A DNA stretch of 7,078 nucleotides from positions 1 through 7,078 of the forward strand of contig WFPR01000118.1 of NCBI GenBank assembly GCA_015487455.1. The letters run 5' to 3'. This stretch comes from Candidatus Bipolaricaulota bacterium (lineage in GTDB: Bacteria; Bipolaricaulota; Bipolaricaulia; RBG-16-55-9). Made by a program: the position numbers and the translations under genes. Positions 1 to 6,344 of this stretch are shown in pieces. A model generated the notes under the pieces. The model worked only from the letters and a program-made list of their open reading frames with translations. It searched no databases and was not told the DNA's origin. Each line of letters begins with the position of its first letter. The stretch's first letter is position 1.

Positions 1-823
1 ACCCCTTCAGCGCCTCCACGACAGCCGGGAAGTCCACGCCCCCCCGCCCCAGCTCGGGAAAGAGGCCCTCCCGCACGGCCCGGAAGTAGTCCCAGCCCTC
101 CCGTCGCGCCCGCTCCGCCACGTCTTGGGAGCAGTCCTTGAGGTGCACGTGCCAGAGGCGCGTCCCGTAAAGCTCGATGGCTTCCAGAGGGTCGCCGCCC
201 CCGTAGACGTAGTGCCCCGTGTCCAGACACAGCCCCAGCGCGTCAGGGTCCGTCAGCTCCATGAGCTGCTGCACTTCTTGGGGCGTCTCGACGAAGCCCG
301 CGCAGTGATGGTGAAACGCCGTTTTCAGCCCCGTCTCCTCGTGCACGGCCCGCGCAATGCGCTCGGCGCCTTCGGCGAACGTCCGGAAGCGCTCTGCGGG
401 GAGCATGTGCTCGGGGCGGACCCGCCCAGCGTGCCGCACCCGCACGGGATCGCGCCCGTTGTCGTCGCTCAAGAGGAGCCGGGGCAGCGGGGCCTTCGGG
501 GAGGCGGCCCCCGCGATCAGCCTCGCCACGGTCAGCGCTTCGCGGAGGCCCGGCTCGTGCTGCGCCTCGTCGGCCAGCGCCACGGGCACGAACGCCCCCG
601 CGATCGCCAGGCCCCTCCGCTCCAAGGCCTCCCGGAGCGCCTCGGGCTCCGTCGGGAAGAAGCCATAAGGCCCCAGCTCCGTCCCCTCGTAGCCCGTCTC
701 CGCGATCTCGTCCAGCACCCGCTCGGGGCCGTAGGGCGGTGGGGCGGCCTCTTCAAATTCCAAAACGCCCCAGGAGCACGGGGCGTTCGCCACCCAAATT
801 CTTTTCGCCGCGATCGCGCCCAT
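1..823 (-). CDS. iolE: IolE-like inosose dehydratase / sugar phosphate isomerase-epimerase family TIM-barrel protein (3' end cut by window)
   Basis: Hand translation from the ATG at 823-821 stays open for 274 codons to the window edge. The protein has the xylose isomerase-like TIM-barrel pattern: SWGV near residue 17, ELGPYGF at 49-55, a His triplet (171-173) in AFHHH, LDTGH at 200-204 and WHVHLKD at 224-230. The His/Asp residues in these blocks are likely divalent-metal ligands. The LMELTDP...LDTGH...GGDPL...WHVHLKD half resembles 2-keto-myo-inositol dehydratase (IolE, EC 4.2.1.44), which turns scyllo-inosose into the diketone used by IolD. The N-terminal third lacks the WTNDD-type block I recall from classical IolE and looks like the isomerase/epimerase type often found beside inositol genes, so IolI-like inosose isomerase is the main alternative. 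It follows iolA by 27 bases in the same frame. No Shine-Dalgarno is visible, and no other in-frame start exists after the iolA stop. The family is secure; the exact reaction is inferred from context. Confidence 0.8.
   Translation of the reverse strand, partial: MGAIAAKRIWVANAPCSWGVLEFEEAAPPPYGPERVLDEIAETGYEGTELGPYGFFPTEPEALREALERRGLAIAGAFVPVALADEAQHEPGLREALTVARLIAGAASPKAPLPRLLLSDDNGRDPVRVRHAGRVRPEHMLPAERFRTFAEGAERIARAVHEETGLKTAFHHHCAGFVETPQEVQQLMELTDPDALGLCLDTGHYVYGGGDPLEAIELYGTRLWHVHLKDCSQDVAERARREGWDYFRAVREGLFPELGRGGVDFPAVVEALKG
764..787 (-). other. Terminator-like hairpin inside the iolE-like 5' coding region
   Basis: A perfect 8-bp inverted repeat, AACGCCCC and GGGGCGTT, is separated by an 8-base loop (772-779). 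Read on the coding strand, the second arm runs into TTTTGG and then AATTT, so it resembles a weak intrinsic terminator or attenuator. It covers codons 13-20 of the IolE-like gene. It could simply reflect codon choice for the conserved APCSWGV segment. The structure is seen in the sequence; any role is inference. Confidence 0.4.
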
Positions 824-826
824 CGC

Positions 827-854
827 TTGGCGGGTTGGCGGGTTAGCGGGTTAG
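827..854. repeat. 8-base tandem repeat in the iolA-iolE gap
   Basis: On the plus strand the units are TTGGCGGG (827-834), TTGGCGGG (835-842), TTAGCGGG (843-850) and a partial TTAG (851-854). The repeat fills almost the whole 27-base gap between iolA and the IolE-like gene. Its last TTA is the complement of the iolA TAA stop codon. On the mRNA strand it reads as C-rich units (CCCGCTAA/CCCGCCAA), so the position where a Shine-Dalgarno should lie has no purine-rich motif. The plus (template) strand carries three GGG runs with telomere-like spacing. Confidence 0.85.
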
Positions 855-2332
855 AGCCAGCGCTCGATGACGACCTTCTCCTGGGTGTAGAACTCGACGG
901 CGTCGCGCCCCTGGCCGTGGAGCACCCCGAAGAAGCTCTCCTTCCAGCCGGAGAACGGGAAGTACGCCACGGGCGCGGCCACCCCGATGTTGATCCCGAC
1001 GTTCCCCGCCTGGACCTCGTAGCGGAACTTGCGGGCGGCCTCGCCGCTCCGCGTGAACAGGCAGGCCATGTTCCCGTAGTGGTGCTCGTTCACCCAGCGG
1101 ATCGCCTCGTCGAGCGTCTTCATGGGGATGACGCTCAGCACGGGGCCGAAGATCTCCGTCTTGGCGACCTCGCCCCGGGGCGGGACGCCGTAGAGCACCG
1201 TCGGCTTGACGAAGAAGCCCTTCTCGTAGCCCGGGATCTTCGCATTCCGCCCGTCGACGAGCGCTTGGGCGCCCTCGTCGAGTCCCTTCTGGATGAAGCG
1301 CTCGACGCGGGCCTTGGCCTCGGCCCGGATGACCGGGCCGACCTCCACCCCCTCGTCGAGCCCGAAGCCCACCTTCTTCGCTTTGGCCTCCTCCGCGATC
1401 GCCTCGGCGAAGGGCTCGGCGGCCTCGCCCACCGGGATGGCCACGGAGGCGGCCAGGCAGCGCTGCCCCGCGCAGCCGAAGGCCGACTCCGCCACGATCT
1501 TCGCCACCCTCTCCAGGGGCGCGTCCGGCAGCACGACGATGGGGTTCTTCGCCCCGCCCTGGCACTGGGCCCGCTTCCCGTGCTGCGCCGCCTTCGCGTA
1601 GACGTAGTGGGCGACGGGCGTCGAGCCCACGAAGCTCACGGCTTGGACGTCGGGGTGCTCCAGCAGCGCGTCCACCGTCTCCTTGGCGCCGTTGACCAGG
1701 CTCACCACGCCCTTGGGCAGCCCCGTCTCCTCAATGAGTTTGTAAATCTTCTGGGCCGTGATCGGCGTCTTATCTGAAGGCTTCAGCACGAACGCGTTCC
1801 CGCAGGCGATCGCGTAGGGCAGGAACCACAGGGGGATCATCCCCGGGAAGTTGAACGGCGTGATGGCCACGACCACGCCCAGGGGCTGTCGAATGAGAAA
1901 TTCGTCGATCCCGCGGGCGACGTCCTCGCTCAGATAGCCCTGCATCAGCGTGGGGATCCCGCAGGCCACTTCTACGTTCTCGATGCCGCGGCGCAGCTCC
2001 CCCACGGACTCCTGGTACGTCTTGCCGCACTCGATCGTGATGGTGCGCGCCAGCTCGTCCAGGTTCTCTTCAAGCAGGCGCTTCAGCTTGTACAGATATT
2101 GAACGCGCTCGGCGGGCGGCACCCGCCGCCACTCCTCGAACGCCTCCTTCGCCGCCCGGACGGCCTCGTCGACCTCCTCAGGGGGCGTGCAGGGCGCCCG
2201 CGCGATCACCTCGCCCGTCGCCGGGTTGTAGATGTCCAAGAACTCCTTCGCCTTCGAGGGCCTCCACGCGCCGCCGACGTAGTTCGGCAGCACCTCCACC
2301 TTTGCGCCCACCGTCGTGGCCGTCGTCGCCAT
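851..2332 (-). CDS. iolA: CoA-acylating (methyl)malonate-semialdehyde dehydrogenase
   Basis: The 493-residue protein is of normal length for the family. It catalyses the NAD- and CoA-dependent oxidative decarboxylation of malonic semialdehyde to acetyl-CoA (EC 1.2.1.18/27), the last step of inositol breakdown; homologues also serve valine catabolism as MmsA. The aldehyde dehydrogenase fold is clear: TPFNFPG with Asn161, the FVLKPSDKTP cofactor loop (181-190), SFVGSTPV (233-240) and GQRC with catalytic Cys292. Arg291 and Arg115 (in RRGIENVE) match the two arginines that bind the substrate carboxylate in this family. The general-base Glu of hydrolytic aldehyde dehydrogenases is replaced by Gln258 in the QGGAKNP segment, as expected for a CoA-acylating enzyme. 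The start at 2332 was chosen because GGAGAGGAGG lies 8 bases upstream; a longer frame to 2458 runs back into iolD with non-conserved sequence. The gap to iolD is 23 bases. Confidence 0.93.
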   Translation of the reverse strand: MATTATTVGAKVEVLPNYVGGAWRPSKAKEFLDIYNPATGEVIARAPCTPPEEVDEAVRAAKEAFEEWRRVPPAERVQYLYKLKRLLEENLDELARTITIECGKTYQESVGELRRGIENVEVACGIPTLMQGYLSEDVARGIDEFLIRQPLGVVVAITPFNFPGMIPLWFLPYAIACGNAFVLKPSDKTPITAQKIYKLIEETGLPKGVVSLVNGAKETVDALLEHPDVQAVSFVGSTPVAHYVYAKAAQHGKRAQCQGGAKNPIVVLPDAPLERVAKIVAESAFGCAGQRCLAASVAIPVGEAAEPFAEAIAEEAKAKKVGFGLDEGVEVGPVIRAEAKARVERFIQKGLDEGAQALVDGRNAKIPGYEKGFFVKPTVLYGVPPRGEVAKTEIFGPVLSVIPMKTLDEAIRWVNEHHYGNMACLFTRSGEAARKFRYEVQAGNVGINIGVAAPVAYFPFSGWKESFFGVLHGQGRDAVEFYTQEKVVIERWL

Positions 2333-2340
2333 TCGCCTCG

Positions 2341-2350
2341 CCTCCTCTCC
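2341..2350 (-). promoter_or_regulatory. Ribosome binding site of iolA
   Basis: The coding strand reads GGAGAGGAGG, with its 3' end 8 bases before the ATG at 2332-2330. This is a near-ideal Shine-Dalgarno and decides the start against the longer upstream extension of the frame. Confidence 0.8.
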
Positions 2351-2355
2351 CTCGC

Positions 2356-4245
2356 TTACAGGAAGAATCGCTCTCGCTCCCGCATCCGCTCGTACGCCTC
2401 GCGGGCCTTCCGCACGCTCTCCATCTCCGAGACCTCCGCGATGGGGACGTCCCACCACGCCTCGTAGCCCGGCACCCTTTCATCGAGGGCCGTCTCGACG
2501 ACGATCACCGTCGTCTTGTCGACGCGCTTGGCCTCCTCCAGCGCTTGCTTGAGCTCGTCCAGCGTTCGAGCGCGGAGGGCGTGCGCCCCCAGGCTGCGGG
2601 CGTTCGCCTCGAAGTCGAGGGACAGGGGCTCGCCCACAAGCTCCCCCGTCTTGGGGTCCCTCAAGCGATATTCCGTCCCGAAGCCGCCCGATCCCACGCT
2701 CAGCGAGAGCCCCTTGATGCTGCTGAACCCGTGGTTGTCCAGCAGCACCACGGTGATCTTGAGGCCCTCCTGCACCGCTGTGACGAGTTCAGAGTTCATC
2801 ATCAGATAGGAGCCGTCGCCGACCATGACGTAGACGTCGCGCTCCGGGGCGGCGAGCTTCGCGCCGAGCCCGCCCGCGATCTCGTAGCCCATGCACGAGT
2901 AGCCGTACTCCAGGTGATAGCCCTGGGGGTCGCGGGTCCGCCAGAGCTTGTGCAAGTCGCCGGGGAGGCTCCCCGCCGCGCAGACGACGATCCCCCGCTC
3001 GCCCGCCGCCTCGTTTACAGCCCCAATCACTTCGGCCTGCCGCAGCGGCACCCGCCCCGAGGGCTTCCTCAGCCGATCGACCTCGGCGTCCCACTCGCGC
3101 TTGAGTCGGGCGATCTCTTGAGCGTAGTCGTCGCTCACTTGAAAGTCGCGCAGGCGCTCCGTCAGCTCTTCCAAGGTCACCTTGGCGTCCGCGACCAGGG
3201 GGAGCGCGGCGTGCTTGTAGGCGTCCAGCTCGGCGACGTTGATCGCGATGAACTTCACCTCGGGGTGCTGGAAGAGCGTCTTCGAGGCGGTGGGGAAGTC
3301 GCCCAGCCGCGTCCCGACGGCGATCACCAAATCCGCGTGTTGGGCCAAGCGGTTGGCGGCCAGCGAGCCCGTGACCCCGATGGGGCCGACGTTCTGCGGG
3401 TGGTCCCACGGCAGCGAGCCCTTGCCCGCCTGGGTCTCGCCCACGGGCACCCCCGTCCGCTCGACGAAGCGCTTGAGGGCCTCCATCGCGCCGCTGTAGA
3501 CGACGCCGCCGCCCGCGATCAGCAACGGGCGCTTCGCGTTTCGGATCCAGTCGACGGCCCGCCGGAGCAGCTCGCGGTCGGCCAGCGGCCGCCGGATCGG
3601 CCAAACGCGTTTTTTGAACAGCTCAGACGGGAAATCCCACGCCTCCGCCTGCACGTCCTGAGGGAGGGCGAGGGTCACGGCCCCCGTCTCGCTGGGGGAG
3701 GTCAGCACCCGCATCGCCTCCATGAGCGCGAACGGAAGTTGATCTGGACGATTGATGCGGTCCCAGTAGCGGGAGACGGCCCGGAACGCGTCGTTGACGG
3801 AGACGTCCTGGGAATGTTCAGATTCGAGCTGCTGGAGAACGGGCGCGACGTTCCGCCGGGCGAAGAGGTCGCCGGGGAGCAGCAGCACGGGCAGCCGGTT
3901 GATCGTGGCGCCCGCGGCGCCCGTGATCATGTTCGTCGCGCCGGGGCCGATCGACGACGTGCACGCAAACGTCCCCAGGCGGGCCTTCGTCTTCGCGTAG
4001 GCTGCAGCAATGTGGACCATCGCCTGCTCGTTCTTGCCCTGGTAGTAGCGGAGCTTCGGGGTGTCGGGCTCGTCGCGCTGCTGCTGCAGCGCCTGGCCGA
4101 TCCCCGCCACGTTCCCGTGCCCGAAGATCCCCCAGACGCCCGCGAAGAACGGCTGCGCCTCGCCGTCCCGCTCGACGTACTGCCGCCGCAGGAACTCGAC
4201 GAGCGCCTGGGCCGTCGTCAGCCGTCGGGTCCCCGTCCTGCCCAT
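2356..4245 (-). CDS. iolD: 3D-(3,5/4)-trihydroxycyclohexane-1,2-dione hydrolase (ThDP-dependent ring opener)
   Basis: IolD hydrolyses the C-C bond of the diketone made by inosose dehydratase and gives 5-deoxy-D-glucuronate (EC 3.7.1.22). It is a cytoplasmic thiamine diphosphate enzyme. From the ATG at 4245 the protein has 629 residues, close to the Bacillus subtilis enzyme (about 637). The order is an N-terminal pyrimidine-binding domain with Glu73 in GKNEQAM as probable cofactor-activating residue, a central domain (LLIAGGGVVYSGA, about 241-253), and a C-terminal pyrophosphate-binding domain with the GDG motif at 476-478 followed by the conserved Asn484 and Asn504. An ATG at 4266 would add seven residues. 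I prefer 4245 because AGGAGGGA lies between the two ATGs and because MGRTGTRRLTTAQAL matches how IolD usually begins (from memory). The C-terminus is rich in Arg and Glu. It lies 69 bases after iolC. Confidence 0.95.
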   Translation of the reverse strand: MGRTGTRRLTTAQALVEFLRRQYVERDGEAQPFFAGVWGIFGHGNVAGIGQALQQQRDEPDTPKLRYYQGKNEQAMVHIAAAYAKTKARLGTFACTSSIGPGATNMITGAAGATINRLPVLLLPGDLFARRNVAPVLQQLESEHSQDVSVNDAFRAVSRYWDRINRPDQLPFALMEAMRVLTSPSETGAVTLALPQDVQAEAWDFPSELFKKRVWPIRRPLADRELLRRAVDWIRNAKRPLLIAGGGVVYSGAMEALKRFVERTGVPVGETQAGKGSLPWDHPQNVGPIGVTGSLAANRLAQHADLVIAVGTRLGDFPTASKTLFQHPEVKFIAINVAELDAYKHAALPLVADAKVTLEELTERLRDFQVSDDYAQEIARLKREWDAEVDRLRKPSGRVPLRQAEVIGAVNEAAGERGIVVCAAGSLPGDLHKLWRTRDPQGYHLEYGYSCMGYEIAGGLGAKLAAPERDVYVMVGDGSYLMMNSELVTAVQEGLKITVVLLDNHGFSSIKGLSLSVGSGGFGTEYRLRDPKTGELVGEPLSLDFEANARSLGAHALRARTLDELKQALEEAKRVDKTTVIVVETALDERVPGYEAWWDVPIAEVSEMESVRKAREAYERMRERERFFL

Positions 4246-4255
4246 CGTCTCGTTG

Positions 4256-4263
4256 TCCCTCCT
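4256..4263 (-). promoter_or_regulatory. Ribosome binding site favouring the inner iolD start
   Basis: The coding strand reads AGGAGGGA, ending 10 bases before the ATG at 4245-4243. Spacing is slightly long (12 bases from the GGAGG core), but no comparable motif precedes the alternative ATG at 4266-4264. The motif would lie inside the gene if that upstream start were used. Confidence 0.6.
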
Positions 4264-4314
4264 CATCCCCGTCGTTCGTTCACGAGAGAGCCCGTCGGTC
4301 TCCCCTCGATCAAG

Positions 4315-5334
4315 CTAAAAGCCTCCCCGCTCCTCGATGAACCGCAGGGCTTCGTGCTCGTAGGGCATGAAGTTGGCGCAGCCGTGGCGGGTGGCCACGA
4401 TCGCGCCGCAGGCGTTCCCTATCCGCGCCGCCCGGTGCCAGTCCCAGCCCTTCAGGACCCCGTAGATGAGCCCGGCCGCGAACGCGTCCCCCGCCCCCAG
4501 CACGTTCACGACCTCCACGGGGAAGGGGTCCGCTTGGATCGCTCGAATCGTCTGACCGTCGCGGGTGTAGACGGTCGAGCCGCGGGCGCCCTGCTTCACG
4601 ACGAGCGCGTCGGGCCCCAGCCCCAGGAGCGCCTCGACGGCCCGCTCCAGATCGCCCTGCACCTCGGGGCTCGTGATTTGGGAGTGCTCGACGCGCACCT
4701 GGGCGGGGTCGGTCACCACGGCGGCCTTGGTCTCCTCCTCGGTGCCGATCGCGACGTCCACCAACCGGAGGATGGCGCGGACGGCCAGCCCGTAGGCCCG
4801 CGGGTCGGGCCACTGATCCGGGCGGAAGTCGAGATCGAAGAAGACGGGGACGCCGTGGGCCTTGGCCTCCTCGGCCGCGAACAGCGTGGCGCTGCGGCTG
4901 GGCTCCCGGCTCAGCCCCGTCCCCGTCAGGAAGAGCACCCGGCTCTCGCGGACGGGCGCCCGCCGCACGTCGTCGATGGTGAGCGCGATGTCCGCGCAGT
5001 TATCGCGATAGAACACGAGGGGGAACTTGTCGGGCGGCTCGATGCCCAGCAGCACCGCGCTCGTCCGCCGACCGGGCTTCCGGGGGATAAAACGGGTCTC
5101 CACGCCCTCCTTCTGCAGAAAGTGCAGCACGAAGTCACCGACCAGATCGTCCCCGACGGCCGTCAGCAGCGCGCTCCGCAGCCCCAAGCGTCGGCAGCCG
5201 ACGCTCACGTTCGTGGGGCAGCCCCCCACGTACGCCGCGAAGCTCTTGATCTCCACGAAGGGGACGCCGATCTCGTTGGCATAGAGATCAATGGAGCTTC
5301 GCCCCATCGCGAGGACGTCGTAGCGTTCGCTCAT
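4315..5334 (-). CDS. iolC: 5-dehydro-2-deoxygluconokinase (PfkB/ribokinase family)
   Basis: IolC phosphorylates 5-dehydro-2-deoxy-D-gluconate with ATP to the 6-phosphate (EC 2.7.1.92), the substrate of the IolJ aldolase. The 339-residue protein is a complete PfkB-family kinase. It has MGRSSIDLYANE at 10-21, typical of IolC, and the sugar-binding GGCPTNVSVGCRRLG at 37-51. KQGARGS (247-253) lies near the nucleotide site. The C-terminal signature NVLGAGDAFAAGL (277-289) carries the probable catalytic base Asp283. It lacks the aldolase-like C-terminal extension of the roughly 640-residue fused proteobacterial enzymes, so a separate aldolase is needed. The ATG at 5334 overlaps the iolB stop (ATGA, 5334-5331) and has a strong Shine-Dalgarno, which implies translational coupling. 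A longer frame to 5475 lies within iolB and is not conserved-looking. Another sugar kinase activity is possible from the family alone, but the context makes IolC very likely. Confidence 0.93.
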   Translation of the reverse strand: MSERYDVLAMGRSSIDLYANEIGVPFVEIKSFAAYVGGCPTNVSVGCRRLGLRSALLTAVGDDLVGDFVLHFLQKEGVETRFIPRKPGRRTSAVLLGIEPPDKFPLVFYRDNCADIALTIDDVRRAPVRESRVLFLTGTGLSREPSRSATLFAAEEAKAHGVPVFFDLDFRPDQWPDPRAYGLAVRAILRLVDVAIGTEEETKAAVVTDPAQVRVEHSQITSPEVQGDLERAVEALLGLGPDALVVKQGARGSTVYTRDGQTIRAIQADPFPVEVVNVLGAGDAFAAGLIYGVLKGWDWHRAARIGNACGAIVATRHGCANFMPYEHEALRFIEERGGF

Positions 5335-6233
5335 CGGGCCTCCTCCATCTCGGGGGAGACGATCGGGAGCCGGGGGTCTTTGCGGTCCCACGTCCCCTTG
5401 ACCCAGGCGTGGTCGGGGTCGTCGCTGTTCGCGAGAGATTGGGCCGAGCCCGCCAGCGCGTTGAGGTAGTAGCACGTGTACCCATAAGCGGCACTCACGG
5501 GGTGGTAGCCCTCCGGAATCAAAATCAAGTCGTCGTTGCGGGCCACGACGGCGACGTCGAACGACCCGTCGTGCGCGTAGACGCGCTGGAACGCAAAGCC
5601 TTGGGGCTTGTCGAACTTGTAGAAGTACACTTCCTCTAAGTCGGCCTCCAGCACGTTCCCCTGCTCGTCCTCGCGGTGGACGTCGTGCTTGTGAGGCGGG
5701 TAGCTGCTCCAGTTCCCGCCCGGGGTGTAGACCTCGACGCAGACCAGACGGTGGCAGGGGAACCCCGGCGGGAGGATCGAGTTGATCTGCCGGGTCGCGT
5801 TGTGCCCGCCCCGGATCTCGATCTCGACGTCTTGAGGCGTGACGAGCTTGGGCTCGTAAACTTTATCAGACGTCACGGGCGCCCAGGCGTACGCGACCTC
5901 CAGATCCGTGAGGGCGGTGAGGGTGAAGCGCGTGCTTTGGGGTAGATACAACGCCCAGGGCATCCCCTCGAAGACGTTGGGGCGCCGCCCGACCTCGGGC
6001 CACTTGCCCCGATTCGATTCTACGGAGCATCTTCCCCCGAGCAGGACGAGGGCGGCCTCGTGGGTCTCGTCCGTGGCGGCCTCCCAGCGCTCGCCCTCTT
6101 TGAATCGCCAAACTTCGAAGCTCAGGAACTCCCAGCCCGCCTCTTGAGGCGTGACGCGGGTGACGAGGCCGAACTCCCCGTCCTTTAGCCTGGGCGGGAT
6201 GAGCAACTCCTCCACGGTGTACTTGCCCCTCAT
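5331..6233 (-). CDS. iolB: 5-deoxy-glucuronate isomerase
   Basis: IolB isomerises 5-deoxy-D-glucuronate to 5-dehydro-2-deoxy-D-gluconate (EC 5.3.1.30), linking IolD to IolC. From the ATG at 6233 the protein has 300 residues, slightly longer than the 271 of B. subtilis. It is a KduI/IolB-type bicupin. The C-terminal cupin shows the metal-binding pattern: PPHKHD with His181 and His183, EEVYFYKF with Glu200/201, and GYHPV with His244. N-terminal features include KYTVEELLIP and FLSFEVWRF, and the conserved NWSSYPPHKHD run is diagnostic of IolB. A GTG at 6266 would add 11 residues (MGPIGGSSARQ) but would leave only about 17 bases of leader. The 6233 start gives about 50, and homologues start near the KY segment. 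The Shine-Dalgarno at 6233 is weak (AAGG 4 bases upstream). It is the first gene of the operon, just downstream of the predicted promoter. Confidence 0.95.
   Translation of the reverse strand: MRGKYTVEELLIPPRLKDGEFGLVTRVTPQEAGWEFLSFEVWRFKEGERWEAATDETHEAALVLLGGRCSVESNRGKWPEVGRRPNVFEGMPWALYLPQSTRFTLTALTDLEVAYAWAPVTSDKVYEPKLVTPQDVEIEIRGGHNATRQINSILPPGFPCHRLVCVEVYTPGGNWSSYPPHKHDVHREDEQGNVLEADLEEVYFYKFDKPQGFAFQRVYAHDGSFDVAVVARNDDLILIPEGYHPVSAAYGYTCYYLNALAGSAQSLANSDDPDHAWVKGTWDRKDPRLPIVSPEMEEAR
5339..5346 (-). promoter_or_regulatory. Ribosome binding site of iolC inside the iolB 3' end
   Basis: The coding strand reads GGAGGAGG, ending 4 bases before the ATG at 5334-5332. It lies within the last codons of iolB and fixes the iolC start at the 4-base overlap rather than at the longer frame beginning at 5475. 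Confidence 0.8.
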
Positions 6234-6268
6234 CTGCCTTGCTGAGGACCCGCCTATGGGGCCCACGG

Positions 6269-6288
6269 TCGTGACGATCGATTCGCGA
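6269..6288. promoter_or_regulatory. Candidate operator (imperfect inverted repeat at the transcription start)
   Basis: On the plus strand TCGTGA (6269-6274) and TCGCGA (6283-6288) form an inverted repeat with 5 of 6 positions matching, around the 8-base centre CGATCGAT. It lies immediately downstream of the -10 box and covers the expected start of transcription, a typical repressor position. No regulator gene is in the window and the motif does not match an operator I can name. Confidence 0.3.
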
Positions 6289-6289
6289 A

Positions 6290-6318
6290 ATTATAGCGAA
6301 CTCAGGTCGCGGTGTGAA
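6290..6318 (-). promoter_or_regulatory. Sigma70-type promoter of the iol operon
   Basis: On the minus strand TTCACA (6318-6313) is followed by exactly 17 bases and then a perfect TATAAT (6295-6290). The -35 box matches the consensus TTGACA at 5 of 6 positions. This AT-rich block stands out in a G+C-rich background and lies in the only sizeable gap upstream of iolB. It predicts a transcript start near 6283 and about 50 bases of leader before the iolB ATG. It lies downstream of the mannosidase stop codon, so the operon can be expressed independently of that gene. Confidence 0.7.
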
Positions 6319-6344
6319 CGTCCTCCCGCCCTCGAACCCTCACC

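Noticed and set aside
125..1777. A 550-codon open frame on the plus strand, antisense to the iolE-like gene and iolA
   Set aside because: Same low-complexity composition with no family motifs, whereas the minus strand encodes two clearly conserved enzymes here.
2333..2458. Upstream extension of iolA to a start at 2458
   Set aside because: It overlaps the iolD 3' coding region, has no conserved sequence and ignores the strong GGAGAGGAGG before the ATG at 2332.
4246..4314. Possible small gene or regulatory element in the 69-base iolC-iolD gap
   Set aside because: No promoter match, hairpin with T-run or small open frame stands out; only the iolD ribosome binding site and a short direct repeat (CCCGTCG) are visible, which can occur by chance.
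2302..5469. A 1055-codon open frame on the plus strand, antisense to iolD and iolC
   Set aside because: It is rich in Arg, Pro, His, Leu and Gly without recognisable domains, spans two conserved genes and the gap between them in antisense, and is the kind of shadow frame expected in G+C-rich DNA.
6234..6266. Eleven-residue N-terminal extension of iolB from a GTG at 6266
   Set aside because: The extension is not typical of IolB, lacks a ribosome binding site and would leave only about 17 bases of leader from the predicted transcript start.
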